A DNA stretch of 64,000 bases from Sycon ciliatum (GCF_964019385.1 NC_088645.1:22527921-22591920), one strand, 5' to 3'; shown: positions 51,255 through 63,759, numbered from the stretch's first letter. Program-made: numbers and translations. The notes: generated by a model not told the origin, from the letters alone.

Positions 51255-52108
51255 AGGGGAAGTTAAGGCAAAAATCAAAATTTCACCAGTTGTAGTCTTC
51301 GGGGTGCTGAGTCGAATGGTCGTGGTCCGAGGAAGCTGAGAGCTCCCTTCCTACTTGAATCCCAATCGAACTCGCGCACTTCCACCGAAACTGGGTGACT
51401 GCGCCCTACTAGATGGGGATTTGTATGCAAAATGTCACTAAAAGCGCCATTTCGTTCTTATAAAAGCATGGATGACCGCGATTGACCCATATGTTGTAGT
51501 CATGTTGGACGCTGAGTCGATTGGTTTTGGTCCGAAAAGGCTGTGATGCAGCGTTCCTCCCTTTATTCCCATCGAACATGGGTTGAACAAGCGGTCACGT
51601 GCTCCTGCGTACGCCAGTCAGCTGGTCACCGTGCCTGCAGGGTACAACTTACTAGCCTGTTTGACCTTTTTTGGGTGCAATCCTGTCACTCGAGTTGAAC
51701 CTTGGTGTGAAAGTTCTCGCCTGCTGGCGTGGTGACCAGGTGATTTTGGGCACCCAGGAGCACGTGACCGCTTCTTCAACCATGTTCGATTGGGAATAAA
51801 GGAGGAACGCTGCCATCGCAGCCTTTTCGGACCAAAACCAGTCGACTCAGCGTCCAAAAGACTACAACATATGGGCCAATCGCGGTCATCCGTGCTTTTA
51901 TAAGAACGAAATGGCGCTTTTAGTGACATTTTGCATACAAATCCCCATCTAGTAGGGCGCAGTCACCCAGTTTCGGTGGAAGGTACGCGAGTTCGATTGG
52001 GATTCAAGTAGGAAGGGAGCGTCTCAGCTTCCTCGGACCACGACCATTCGACTCAGCACCCCGAAGACTACAACTGGTGAAATTTTAATTTTTGCCTTAA
52101 CTTCCCCT
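51255..52108. mobile_element. TTAA-flanked long inverted-repeat element
   Basis: Ends AGGGGAAGTTAAGGCAAAAA and the reverse, flanked by TTAA on each side (51251-51254, 52109-52112). The two arms of about 350 bp are roughly 90% complementary around a ~140-bp centre. TTAA targets are used by piggyBac- and Kolobok-like families. No transposase. Confidence 0.88.
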
Positions 52109-52584
52109 TTAATAGACCCTTCATGAGGAGGCCTTCTGGTAATTTCAGTATATTCTTGCTGTACTCATACTGTGGGCATGCACCGGTAATACAATATTTG
52201 CCTGCACCTTTGTGGGCTCATACATGCCGGCTGGCATGTTATAAATATAATAACCCTTTTTCATATTTGCAATGGCTAGTATTTACCTCAAATGGTTGGC
52301 TCGCACGTCGAAAAACAACGCGAGTGACCTGCGGCTAGCTCACGTCGAAATTTGGAGGCGCCAAATTTGACGTTAAATTACGTGTCACATCGGAAATAAC
52401 GTGTTAAACGAGAGAGCTTGGAAGCTCAGGGCCCTACGCTATGCTTTTATGCTGTTTTGCCTAGCTCATCGTACATGTTATAAGAACTGAGGCAAAGGTA
52501 TTTGCAGAATTTATTGCGGATTGTTATTTCTCTAATAATCATCTACTTTTGGTTTGCTCCTTCTTTTCTTTTTATCTCCTTATA

Positions 52585-52850
52585 CTGTAAATCAACAAAT
52601 TTTGGCCGATGAGAAATAGAAACCTCTCTATTAGAGAGGTTAAGATGCACGTTATTTCCGACGTGACGCGCAATTTTACGTCAAATTTGAAATCGATAGG
52701 TATTTTGCTCTCACATGCATCCATTTCTCAATCATGCATCATTTGCCTATATGACAAACTTTGGCCTGTGATTTACTTTGGCCGGTTGGTACCAAGCGGC
52801 GAAATCAGCGAAATTAAATCGCCAGCGAAAATTAGTTGATTTTAATACAG
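52585..52850. mobile_element. TA-flanked MITE, relative of 20597-20808
   Basis: Left CTGTAAATCAACAAATTTTG and right CGAAAATTAGTTGATTTT…TACAG, TA on both sides; the right end has a small indel. Confidence 0.7.
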
Positions 52851-52940
52851 TAATCGGATTTTCTGGCCTTTTTGTAGTAATACATGTACATTGACCTGTT
52901 GAGCCAATGACGACGCCGAATGCATGGTTGCCTGTGGAGC

Positions 52941-53213
52941 ACATTACATAACTTAGCAGTCTCCTAAAATACGTATCCTGTCCGACGGCAAAAGAGTCTG
53001 CAGATTTAGTTTTTCTGCGCGTCGACGGGATGTCTGCGACGCGAAAGTTCAGCTCGCGTTATTTGGCTCGCACGTCGAAAACTCAACGCGAGTGACCTGC
53101 TGCTCACGTGGAAATTTGGACATTACATAACTTTACAGTCTCCTATAATACGTATCCTGTCCGACGGCAAAAGAGGCTGCAGATTTAGTTTTTCTGCGCG
53201 TCGACGGGATGTC
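52941..53213. repeat. Direct duplication of ~95 bp
   Basis: ACATTACATAACTT…GACGGGATGTCTG occurs at 52941-53033 and again at 53112-53213; the separating GCTCGCACGTCGAAAA segment is a copy of one near 52300. Confidence 0.8.
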
Positions 53214-53490
53214 TGTCCTGACGTTCACTGGGACCGGCGCTGACTCTGCCGATCACGGGCGTTCTGGACTCGACGGGATGTCTGTCCTGACCTTTCCTGG
53301 GACCGGCTTAGACTCTGCCGATCACGGGCGTTCTGGACTCAACGGGATGTCTGTCTTGACGTTGCCTGGGACCGGCGGACTCTGCCGATCACGGGGGTTC
53401 TGGAGTCGACGGGATCTCTCTTCCGACGTTTCCTGTGACCGGAGCTGAATCGCTCGTTCACGCTTATTTTGGAGACGACGGGATCTCTCT
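53199..53490. repeat. ~68-bp minisatellite, four units
   Basis: Unit begins CGACGGGATGTCTGTCCTGA and contains GGGACCGGC and CTCTGCCGATCACGGGCGTT. Two more partial units lie at 53987-54090. Confidence 0.85.
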
Positions 53491-53499
53491 TCCAAAGTA

Positions 53500-54730
53500 C
53501 TGTACATGTATGTTTATGCTGACGCTGTTTATGCTGACGCATCCTATCACCTATTCGGCGTCTATTCTAATTTAATTTCCTCCTCGTCTCCCTATTTCTT
53601 TCCAAATCTCCCTCTACATCAGGGAGTCGTATACATAATACGACGAATATTGGTACGGTACGGGACAGATACAGGAGCCCGCAAATATTGTGGACAGCTG
53701 TTATGTACAATTCTGTAGAGCCTTTGTAGTACCAGATACGGGACAGACACGGGACAGATACGGGATAGCGCCAGGCGTGACACAAACAAACAAACAAACA
53801 CACAAACAAACAAATACCAAACGAGAGAGCTTGGAAGCTCAGGGCCCTGCGCTATGCTTTGTTGCCTAGCTCATCGTGCATGTTGTTAGAACTGATGGAA
53901 ACGTTTTTTTCCTTTGATTAGCTACTTCATTGTATTGCAAAAACGTTTCAATGAGTTACTGAAGTAACGTCTTCTGCATAGCTATGGGACCGGCGCTGAC
54001 TCTGCCGATGACGGGCGTTCTGGAGTCGACGGGATGTCTGTCCTGCCGTTTCCTGGGACCGGCGCTGACTCTGCCGACCACGGGCGTTCGTCTTCTTCTT
54101 CTTATTATACTGACGGCAACTAACATCCATTCTAATTGCATTTACTCGTCTCCCTACTTCGTATTTCTTTCCAGAAAATCTCCCCATACAGCAGGGAGTC
54201 GTTTACATAATAATCCCTGCTATACATCTACATGACTGTATAAACGTTATAATTATTATGCTATCGGCCTACATGCGATTCCCGGGCTGTTCGACAGGCG
54301 GCCCAGCCAGCCTGCTAGTGGGATCTCGGCCTCGCACACAAATCCACACAAAATGGTACTGCACTGAATGCATTCCCCGATACACTTCGCATATATACTC
54401 ATTCTCTTGATGGTACCGTACACTTGATGGTACGGGACGGGTACGGGATAGCGCCAGGCATGCCGATGGCACAAACAAACAAAAATATTGTGGCCAGCTG
54501 TCTTTGTTGGTACGGTACGGTACGGGACAGATACAGGATAGCGCCAGGCGTGACACAAACAAACAAACAAACAAACAAACAAACAAACAAACAAACAAAC
54601 ACCAAATTAAAGCTGTGTGGACCCTGGCTAGCGCCAGACGTTACTGAAGTAACGTCTTCTGCATAGCTACGGGAATTAAAGCTGTGTGGACCCTGGCTAG
54701 CGCCAGACGTTACTGAAAGATTGTCTGGGT
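53500..54730. repeat. Mosaic of duplicated segments
   Basis: Blocks such as GGGATAGCGCCAGGC followed by (CAAA)n, AATATTGTGG(A/C)CAGCTG, GTTACTGAAGTAACGTCTTC and TAAAGCTGTGTGGACCCTGG recur two to three times in direct order, giving a patchwork of local duplications. It includes the mini-element at 54192 and its paralogue at 53620. No gene. Confidence 0.7.
54192..54219. mobile_element. 28-bp hAT-type mini-element, decayed
   Basis: CAGGGAGTCGT…ATCCCTG with flanks CCATACAG and CTATACAT (6 of 8). Its paralogue starting at 53618-53620 lies in a duplicated block, so insertion preceded the duplication. Confidence 0.45.
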
Positions 54731-54876
54731 TCGAAAGGGGGCATGTCAACTGAGAGTACACTGTACAACACATACATGGCACTACCTGATCAGCATGCGG
54801 CACAGGACGTGTTTGATAGTTCGCGTGTGAATGCGAGGGTAAGTACACGATTTTCTCGTTAGTTGCATGCAAGAGA

Positions 54877-55250
54877 CTGTCCCGGGGAAAATTGCGATTC
54901 CGCGGCCGCGTTTTTTTCCGCGTTTTTTGCGATTTTTTAAAAGACCGCGTTTTCCGCGATTTTCCCGCGTTTTTTGAACTTTTTTGTTGCACTACACGTA
55001 CACACAGTGCACTTTCGGTCAGCAACGTCTCATCGTGGCGGCTTTTTACTCAAATATGACGAGTGCTTACACAAGAGACTTGTAACTGATTGATTTCACT
55101 ACATACTCACTGAAAATTGCCGCACATCAATATTATTCACCGCATATTTACCGCATATTTACCGCAAATTCACCGCAAATTATGCCATATTATGCCGCGT
55201 TTTTCCCCGCGTTTTTTGCGATTTTTTTCCGCAATTTTCCCCGGGGACAG
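54877..55250. mobile_element. MITE with TIR CTGTCCC(C)GGGGAAAATTGCG
   Basis: Inverted ends CTGTCCCGGGGAAAATTGCG and CGCAATTTTCCCCGGGGACAG; AAGAGA on both sides (54871-54876, 55251-55256). The interior consists of CCGCGTTTTTTGCGATTTTT repeats on both arms. Confidence 0.82.
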
Positions 55251-55256
55251 AAGAGA

Positions 55257-56424
55257 GACGATGCGACAGAAAGCGAAGCCCTTTGTAGTTTTTTCTCTCG
55301 CACTGGTAATGGTCTGCTGTTGGAGTTGAAATGCTAAGACATAATCCTTGTTTCGCTCTTCTGTGTAGTGTGAAGAGGTCAACGAACATGTAGAGCTCAC
55401 TTTGATGAAGTAGGCAAGGCTGTGAGCGCTGTGGCTCAAAGCGATAGGCCCTAAATCTTACGAGATATTTCGAGTGTTATTGTTTGTTGCGAGCGCTTCG
55501 TCTTCGATGAATCCTGCCTCTTTCCTGGCAGCTGCCCTCCTGTAGGACCAACCACGAAGTGACTGTACTCATCTGCAGCCGATCAATGTTATATTGCACA
55601 AGAAGATATCGTTTTCGCCAAGCCAGTGCCCCGCCAAAGACCATCGCCGTGTCACACCGTCGGAACGAGGTCATGATGAGAAACATCATTCGCGCGAGCG
55701 TGATGAAGAACTAGTTCGAAAGACAACATAGTCTTTACCCCCGGGACGACAACTATGCGCACGTCCTGCAAGGGGAGAATGTCACCAGCGACATCAACGA
55801 AGACGACGGCAGTATTTCGGAAACCTGGAGTCAGCGGAGGTCGTCAGGCTCCTCCGCGACCCGGTACAGTATAGGTGACATGTCGACACGAGCGTGCGGA
55901 AACACAGCATACACTGTAGTAATGATTATGTTGCGAGAGTTTGCGGAAGGAGTCCAAGTCGGGAAATCCATCAGCTCCAAACGCTACCTGTAGGTGGGCG
56001 ATGAGACTCCAGCTTCAGACTACAACAGTCAGGACTTGTAAAAAGTTGAACTTTGTGAAGCAGCAGATCGAGAAGTAACGTCACGTGTTAGTTAGCTGAA
56101 ATCGTAGCTGTTGCAGTATGTCGGCGCTATGTAGCTTGCATTTTTTACGGAGAGTCGATCGCCACGCGAATGTTTCTCTCCTCACCGAGAGCTATCTGGC
56201 CTCCAAACTCCGTCAGGGTCTGCCTAAGGTACCGAAGGTCCTTTGACTAGCTGCTGGCAGGACTCCATCAAATCCTTTAGCTTCAGCTCGGCGAGCAAAA
56301 GTCTCTCTCTCCTCCGCCATGAGCTGTCACACACAAACTGAATACAAAAGGATGCACTTCACACGTGCTGGCTTGCACGCGTGCCCCCTTTCACGAACCC
56401 AGACAATCTTTTCGGGATTGGACA
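55257..56424. other. Unannotated spacer
   Basis: No gene recognised on either strand. Confidence 0.35.
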
Positions 56425-56432
56425 GTACAGAC

Positions 56433-57880
56433 CAGGGAGTCGTAAAAGCCCGGGAGAGGACACGGCACACATTCCCAGAAAACATCTTTGCCTCGCGCTG
56501 CCGGGGGAACGCTGCCAGGGAACGGTGTTGCGAGGCCAGGAAATAATTATTATTTTCGAAAATTGTGATGTCTTCTTGAAATACTAATTGGGACATTCTC
56601 CGATTTCTCTTAGAGCACGGAGACGATTGCTCCGTCGAGTCTTCTGATCTCTATTTTCATCCTCAATTCTTCCAGCTGCCTCACTCATTCTCTCTCAGTT
56701 TATCGAAGTTAATTTATTCTGAGGCGATGGAAATGCAAGATAAATCCCTAATTGTACTTCAATTTTATTTGAGTCGGGGTGAACGAAATGAGATTTGTGG
56801 AAAATGACGCCACTTCCCGTGTTAGCCGCTGGTCGTATCATACAGCCCATGTTCCATTGCAGTTGATGGGCGAACGTTCGTGTTGAGATCCGCTGAGCTT
56901 CCTCGTACTCGTGGAGTTGAACTTGTGGCAGAAATTGCAGCCAAATGGTTGTGAATGAAACGAGATTTGTGGAAAATGAAGCCACTTCCCATGTTAGCCG
57001 CTGGTCGTATCATACAGCCCATATTCCATTGCAGGTGATGGGCGAAAGTTCTTGCGGAGATCCGCTGAGCTTCCTCGTACTCGTGGAGTTACGAATTTGT
57101 GTCAGAAATTGCACTGAAATTGCAGTCGAGTGGACTTCTGTGCGTGTGTTGTGAGTGAATCGCAACGGCTCCCTTCCTTCAGCATCGTCAAAACGCAACA
57201 TAGAGCATTATTACGCACTCGTTCCATGATTCATGATATTCCCTTGATTCTTTTAAAAACAATCAATGTGTGTTCCCTATCTATAATCTACATTGTACAT
57301 GGTTGCAGGTCGTTATTTATAAATCTTGATAATTTCAACACTTTTCTACTCGTATACTGAGTACGCGGTGACTTTAGCCGTTTAGGAAACGGAAGGCTCA
57401 GCCTCCAGGTTGGCCAGAAAGGTTCTCAGTGAATCTAACCGAAGTCTTGGCGAGTGTACAAAAGGTAAACCTATCATTTGTACTTCATAACGGAATTGTG
57501 CACAAAAATGCACACGCACGCGCGCGCGCGCACACACACACACACACACAAAAAAGTACAAGCACATGTGCACATACACACGCCCCCCCCCCCCCCACAC
57601 ACACACACTCAACTCCCCACCCCCTGTACCATGTGTGCTGAGTCTGACAGACAGACACACAATCATGTAACTTGTTTATGCTTCCTTCGCCACCAGTTTC
57701 GGATTTCAACGAGTAGTAAAATATTGGTATTTTAGGACTCCCTGCCCTGAAGACGAGCACAGCGCCGTGGATCGAGCAGATCCGGCCGCGCCCGCCTAGC
57801 GTGCTTGACTTTCTGGCCGAGGCAAACATCGTCCGCGTGCGCGCATCCCGTGTCCTCTCCCGGGCTTTCACGACTCCCTG
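56433..57880. mobile_element. 1.45-kb non-autonomous hAT element with perfect 8-bp TSD
   Basis: TIRs CAGGGAGTCGTAAAAGCCCG and its reverse (one mismatch in the first 33 bp), flanked by GTACAGAC at 56425-56432 and 57881-57888. Inside is a ~170-bp tandem duplication (56785-57130), a CA/CG microsatellite with poly-C (57505-57610) and no transposase frame. Its outer 11 bp are those of the 37-bp mini-element at 17989. Confidence 0.92.
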
Positions 57881-57888
57881 GTACAGAC

Positions 57889-58611
57889 TAGTAGTACATG
57901 TAGTAAAGTACTAGTACTACTTGACTGACTAGTCGGCTGCCATTGTTACGGTAGCTGCGCCTGCGCTACTTCTGCTGCCCTTCACTGGCTTCAGTCTGTC
58001 GCGTCGGTACCGGTCACGATGAAGTCTTGCCCAGCCGGCGGCCGCATAGCCATACTAGGTCTACCAGGTCTACGTCTGCGCCAGGCGAGCAGGGTAGAAG
58101 ATCTACTACATAATGCTGTACGATCGTACTGACTGTTTGTGTAGTCTGTCTGTGTAGTGACTTGTTTACAGTTGCAGTTGAATGTCGGACACACTGTGAA
58201 GAGCTCTGTTGAAGAAAGACTGAGCAGTTTTGTTGCCTGGTTGAAAAATAAGCAAGTCAGTCACTGAGTCAGTGTTTTGTTTTCAGAACGTTTCGACCTC
58301 GTGCTCAGGGCGGCCCGTGCGTTTCGGTCAGCACAAACCCAACACGCCAGTACTGCAGTGCAGTGTCATTGCTAGTTTGTTAGCGACTGCCGGACAAAGT
58401 GGTAGCGGTTGAGCCGGTCGCAGTCGTTACAACGGCCCCACTCTGCGTGGAAAGCAGGTGGGGCCGGTTTCTCTTGTAGGTGTACGTGCTTGCCACGCCA
58501 CGCAACCGTTGGTGACGACGCATCCCTCTCTGCATCGTCGAGCGCAGCAGCAGCAGCAGCAAGGTAAAAAAGAATAACCGAGTAGGACTATTATTTTGTG
58601 AGATTTGTTTA
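57889..58611. other. Unannotated spacer
   Basis: GC-rich with GCAGCAGCAGC near 58545; no gene recognised. Confidence 0.35.
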
Positions 58612-58690
58612 CAAGCGAGGGTCCCTGGTTCGAGTCCTGGTGGTGACAGTCAATTTTTCTTCAGACTTTTCCCGTTTGTGTCTTTCCCTC
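58612..58690 (+). mobile_element. tRNA-derived SINE, truncated copy
   Basis: Starts inside the tRNA-like head (ACAAGCGAGGGTCCCTGG), keeps the B box GGTTCGAGTCC and the tail CAGACTTTTCCCGTTTGTGT; near-identical to the 3' 80 bp of 58845-58961. Confidence 0.75.
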
Positions 58691-58844
58691 AAACTAGTCA
58701 AGATTTTATGACCTGGGCTGGGGCTCCCCGCGTGCTGTGGGTACAGTGAGGGCTGCGCCCCACCCGCCTGTGTGGATTCACAGGAAGTGTGAGTTACGAA
58801 GTCTGAAGAGGATGTTGAACGGTCTCTGCTGGGATGACGACTAC

Positions 58845-58961
58845 ACCATAGCTCAGTGGTTAGAGCATCGCTAGCTACAAGCGAGGGTCCCTGGTTCGAG
58901 TCCTGGTGGTGACAGCCAAATTTTTCTTCAGACTTTTCCCGTTTGTGTCTTTCCCTCAAAC
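58845..58961 (+). mobile_element. tRNA-derived SINE
   Basis: Head with A box TAGCTCAGTGGTTAGAGCA, perfect anticodon stem TCGCT/AGCGA and B box GGTTCGAGTCC; then a unique tail TTCTTCAGACTTTTCCC… that also follows the first copy. The T-stem has a mismatch and position 33 is G, so this is not a working tRNA. Confidence 0.75.
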
Positions 58962-58963
58962 TA

Positions 58964-59359
58964 CAGTCCATTCATAAAAAGATGGGTCCTGGCTCTGGCG
59001 AGCTCCCGTATTTGGCGATTTTTCGTGATTTCATCGTACACAGTGCAGTGCTGCGAACTTTGAAATTTGAAAAAGGGTCCAAAAAGGGTGCCTGAACTGG
59101 GGTTCGAACCGCAGAATGCACTGTTGCAGGCGGGGTCAAACGGCCTGGATTTTGATGGTTTTTCCCAATTCAGTGCTTTTGGGGCAAAACCTGGCCGAAA
59201 TCCTATTCTTGCTATGGCTTGCTTTTTGGACAAAAAAACTTCAGAAACATAATTGGAAGAGGATTCCATATGGGATTGCAGAAAAAAAATTCTAAAAAAT
59301 TCAACGTTTGACCCATTTATGGCCAAAAGCTAGAAGTTCATTTTTTTCTGAATGGACTG
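58964..59359. mobile_element. TA-flanked MITE (TIR CAGTCCATTCA)
   Basis: CAGTCCATTCA…TGAATGGACTG between TA dinucleotides. It starts directly after the SINE tail. Confidence 0.8.
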
Positions 59360-59396
59360 TAGTCGAGATTTTTTTACTACATTTAACCCTTTGCCG

Positions 59397-60395
59397 GTCT
59401 AACTCAATGTATGTGAGGGTGGTCACGCAAATACATGTACACACAACCAGCAATAACTCAAGAACCATGTGATGTAGGTATGGGTAAACCATATATTTTC
59501 AAAATCTGTATGCCTGAACGCGTCCAGAAAATTCAAATATGACTAGGTCCAGGCAAGGATAGGGCCCATTGTAGCCCTTCAAGTTGAGAGAAAATACAAT
59601 TGCGAATGAAATACACGAATATCACAGCACGAAGGGCATACCAAGTTCGTGATGGAGCTGAAGTCGTACGATAAACAATCAGGTAAGGGCTACGTCTTTA
59701 CAAGAAATGTAGGTTCTCTACAATACCGCCATTGAACACCAACACCTCGCCATCGGCGATACGCCAGCAGCAGCAATTCCCATTCCACGATAGTGCAGCT
59801 TCGGTTTATTCATCTCAGGGCTGCTCGCGTCAGATTCACTCTCGCTCAGATGAGCACTCAGGCGCGAGCTTACACATGCCGTGATTATCACGGCCAGGCG
59901 AATCAGCTGATCGCACCTGACGAGTCCTTGTGACAGTCGCTGTCGCCGTGTCGGCAGCAAGAAGGCTTCCTCTCTGTTTGGAGAATTTTGTTTCTTCATT
60001 CGTGGACGATATATTTTTTGAACTAGCAGGACTCAACGGAGCTCTTTTTCTCAATACACTACACTGCAAAACCTCCCGGGAGATCCAGCCTGGACTGGTG
60101 GTGTTACTGCTCTCAGAACGCTTGTCAAACACGGCCCCAAGAGATGCACTCGCATTCTCGAAATGCACGCATGGCGGATGGTCGTCTTTTCCAATTTCAA
60201 CAAACTTCAGTCGATCGATACGGCAAAAATGTGTATGGTAAGCATGGTTGTTTTGTACATCGTCAGAAAGCCTTGGACCTCAGCTACGCGTAAAGCGCCA
60301 TTTTAGCTGTCCCCTAGCAACAAGACCCCCAAAAAATGAGGGCCAAACGTACCGATACTATAGTATCGGTTCGCTTATGGTAGACCGGTAAAGGG
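59397..60395. mobile_element. piggyBac-like element, non-autonomous
   Basis: TTAA (59393-59396) CCCTTTGCCGGTCTA … TAGACCGGTAAAGGG TTAA (60396-60399). CCC ends with TTAA duplication are diagnostic of piggyBac. Minus-strand frames (59718-60168) are acidic/Ser-rich, like piggyBac N-termini, but no DDD catalytic domain is present. Confidence 0.82.
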
Positions 60396-60515
60396 TTAAG
60401 TCCACTATGCTCCCGAATGAATGCGGAAAGTGGTGGCAGGGCCCTGCTGCTCAGCCGACCTTGGTGGTCTCGGCGTCTGCACAGACAAAGAGCGCCACGA
60501 AAAATAGAGAAGGAC

Positions 60516-60643
<128 letters not shown>

Positions 60644-60679
60644 AAGACGAGAGCAAGACATGTATACTATACGGAAGTG

Positions 60680-60832
60680 CAGCGCCCACTATTAGCGCCC
60701 ACTATTAGCGCCCACTATTAGCGCCCACTATTAGCGCCCACTATTAGCGCCCACTATTAGCGCCCACTATTAGCGCCCACTATTAGCGCCCACTATTAGC
60801 GCCCACTATTAGCGCCCACTATTAGCGCCCAC
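60680..60832. repeat. 13-bp minisatellite (AGCGCCCACTATT)
   Basis: About 11.5 perfect tandem copies, 40 bp after the GA tract. Confidence 0.97.
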
Positions 60833-60839
60833 CGTGATA

Positions 60840-61620
60840 TCCACTGCAGAAAGATAAAGAAAAAGGATACGTTGGATAGGGAAATGGGGAGGGGGGGGGG
60901 GGGGGGTAGGTCTAGGTTGTAGACTACATACACTGAACTGGTGTATGTATGTATGTACAGGTAGACTACCTCTAATTCAAACACGATAATAGTAATTCGA
61001 ACAATTATATTCCGTGAGCCGCTCGAAGTACGAAAAATGTGCCCGCTGGAAAGTTCGAACTCTGTCTTCGTACAGCAGAGCAGTCTGGAGTACAGTGTGA
61101 CTATGTCCCTCAACCAATTTGAAGTTCATTTTTTCCCCTTCTCTAGCCAAGAGTAACTAAAAAAACGATCCCTGGTCTGCTCCAGGATCGACAATAGTGT
61201 TGAAGAGACCCCACCTTCTCTCGAAATTGGATTCAAGCCTGTGAAAGGCAAAGTGTAAAGATGTGATTGAAGGCGACTTCTTCCAGGTGGCTGGCTCCTT
61301 TTGCGGATCTCAGTGGCTTGTTATGTCGCGCCAGCTTGTGCACAGAGACGTATGCGACTGAACTGTGAACAACAACACTATTCATGGGAATTCCTAAAAA
61401 AAACTTGCTATGCCTATGATCCACTTCCGTTCTTCAGAACGATGTGCTGCTCTCCGACTAGCTTACATGTCGCAGAGAAGGTAGCGCTGTTCTTTTCCGT
61501 TTTCCAGTGTTCACAGGTATGGCTGCACAGCCCCGCCTCCCCCTCTCCCTCTTTGGGGTGATTGACTGGCTGGATCGGATTTCGTTGTGCGCAGCACTGT
61601 ACTTCTGTCTGTTCACACAT
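60840..61620. other. Unannotated spacer
   Basis: Poly-G run (60888-60906); otherwise nothing recognised. Confidence 0.35.
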
Positions 61621-61978
<358 letters not shown>

Positions 61979-62391
61979 TGTACCATGTATACGCCCGTCG
62001 CAAGAGAAGCACGCAAATATGCAAGTGCACTGGATGTGCACCCACAGCTTTTCTCTTATAGCAACGATACCGAATAAGATCTGAATGAGACAGATCAAGA
62101 CTTCCGCCAGATAACTGTCTAATCCACACAACTGGCAAAGCCATGTGAATCGACCACCAATGCACACCTGGCCTACACCACACGCAGTATTTCGGCATAT
62201 AACGGCCAAGACAGGTACCTATGCACACCCTACACTTGCTGGGGTAACCAGTATAGGCAGCACGCTGCTTTGATAGAAGCAGAAACTAGATGCACTGCTG
62301 GTACCTTGAAGTGAAATGGGAGTTACTTTACCAACCAGCCTCGGCTACTGAGTACTGGGAACCCAACAGACATACCAACAACCTCAAATAC

Positions 62392-62431
62392 ACACACACA
62401 CACACACACACGTACACACACACACACACAC
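62392..62431. repeat. (CA)n microsatellite
   Basis: About 40 bp of CA with one GTA interruption. Confidence 0.9.
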
Positions 62432-62440
62432 AATTCACAC

Positions 62441-62577
62441 TGCAGTGGTGTATCGGGGCTTCTCCAGCATTACATCAGTACAAAACAGTGGTGTATTGGG
62501 GTGTCTTCAGCATCACAGCAGTACAAAACAGTGGTGTATTGGGGTTTCTCCAGCATCACAGCGGTACAAAACAGTGG
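62441..62577. repeat. ~46-bp tandem repeat, three units
   Basis: Units contain CAGTGGTGTATTGGGG and CAGCATCACAGC(A/G)GTACAAAA. Confidence 0.9.
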
Positions 62578-62814
62578 TCACGGTGTTAGGCTCGTCCAGT
62601 CTGCCATTGTGAAGTGTTCTCCACTGTACAGCACTGATGTTTGGGTCAGCACATTTGGATGCACAAAAACCAATGTGTCTGCGTTTTCATGTATAAGAGG
62701 AAGGACCAAAATGTTAGGGGAAATTGACTATCAGTTCACCAAGGTAACGGTAGATTTATATTATCGTAAATAATAAATTTCATCGTTCGCGTGAGACTCG
62801 GCTGAAGCCTAGTT

Positions 62815-62950
62815 TTCCGCATCCGCCGTAGGAACGCCACCACCCTCTAGGATCAAGGCGCAGATGCAGCGCCTAAACGGTGGGAGGTGAGTAGAACAGA
62901 CCCACCACCATGTGATCAAAGACCGAAATCCCGTTAGCGGCATCCATGTT
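62815..62950 (+). repeat. Dispersed repeat C, partial copy 3
   Basis: Matches the 3' third of 5182-5862 and 13172-13818 (GGAACGCCACCACCCT, GATCAAGGCGCAGATGCAGC, AAAGACCGAAA). Confidence 0.7.
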
Positions 62951-63709
62951 ACCTTCGTGCCAGGCCACGAGTTCCCAATTAACTGTGGGTCGCAGCACGG
63001 CTGGAAAAATTCCTTCCGCTTCCAAGCAGGACTTGCACCTGGTACCCTCTGCTTCTCAATCATAGTCTTAGACCGTAGAGATATACCGTAAAGTCGTGCA
63101 TAAAAGTCGCGGCTTCTATGACGTTCTTGGGAAAATAGTGCAGGCTTCTATTCAAGACAGGTATTTCTATGTATGTCAACACTAAAACCAGGCTATGTGC
63201 CGACAGTGCATCTTGAAAATCCTGGTTCTAAAGACCACCTGGCTTTAACGACCGCTTTCGTTTGCACCGTGGTACCGTGGGGTGGTCGCTTATAAAACCA
63301 GGTTTTACTGTAGTTGTTGCAGAAAAGCGTTGGGAGGTGGTGTTAGGTGTAGTGTGTGGTGCATGCGACTCAGCTGAAGTTGTGCAGAGAGAGAGATACC
63401 TGCTTGAATCCTGCTTGTAGGCACTATACCGGGCCACTGTAATGCTACGTGGGAAAATCCAGGAATTTCACTGTGACAGCAAACACATCTGACCTGCGCA
63501 CTCTGGCCTTAAATGTACTCTTGTTTATTAATAGAATGGTGAAGCTTCAGTGGAGACTTCAACTCCATTCCAGTGTCGTGTTTTTCAAATGAATGCTTCA
63601 AGTAACTTAAAGTATCTTGACGTGTGTAAACACTTTGCTTCAGTTTTGAATCCTAGAGATAGTCGGTGACGCCAGTTCCTGCCTTATGTGGTTTCTTTCT
63701 ATCCTCCAG
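62951..63709. other. Spacer with MITE-end fragments
   Basis: Near 63085 TACCGTAAAGTCGTGCATAA and near 63270-63310 GGTGGTCGCTTATAAAACCA…TTTTACTGTA look like solo ends of TA-type MITEs. No gene. Confidence 0.4.
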
Positions 63710-63731
63710 GGACATACAGGAAGGCAAAATC

Positions 63732-63759
63732 ATGGCTGATGACTCATCCAGACTTGAGC
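63732..63759 (+). CDS. Possible first coding exon of another gene
   Basis: A T/C-rich tract ending CCTCCAG (63709) precedes a short exon with AAAATCATGG (good start context), encoding MADDSSRLE plus one base, then a strong donor GTGAGT at 63760. Would continue outside the window. Weak because only 28 coding nt are visible. Confidence 0.3.

Noticed and set aside
58846..58916. Functional tRNA with anticodon CTA
   Set aside because: U33 is G, the T stem has a T-T mismatch, the acceptor stem is imperfect, and the segment recurs with a SINE tail.
59067..59252. 61-codon frame
   Set aside because: Lies wholly inside the TA-flanked MITE at 58964-59359.
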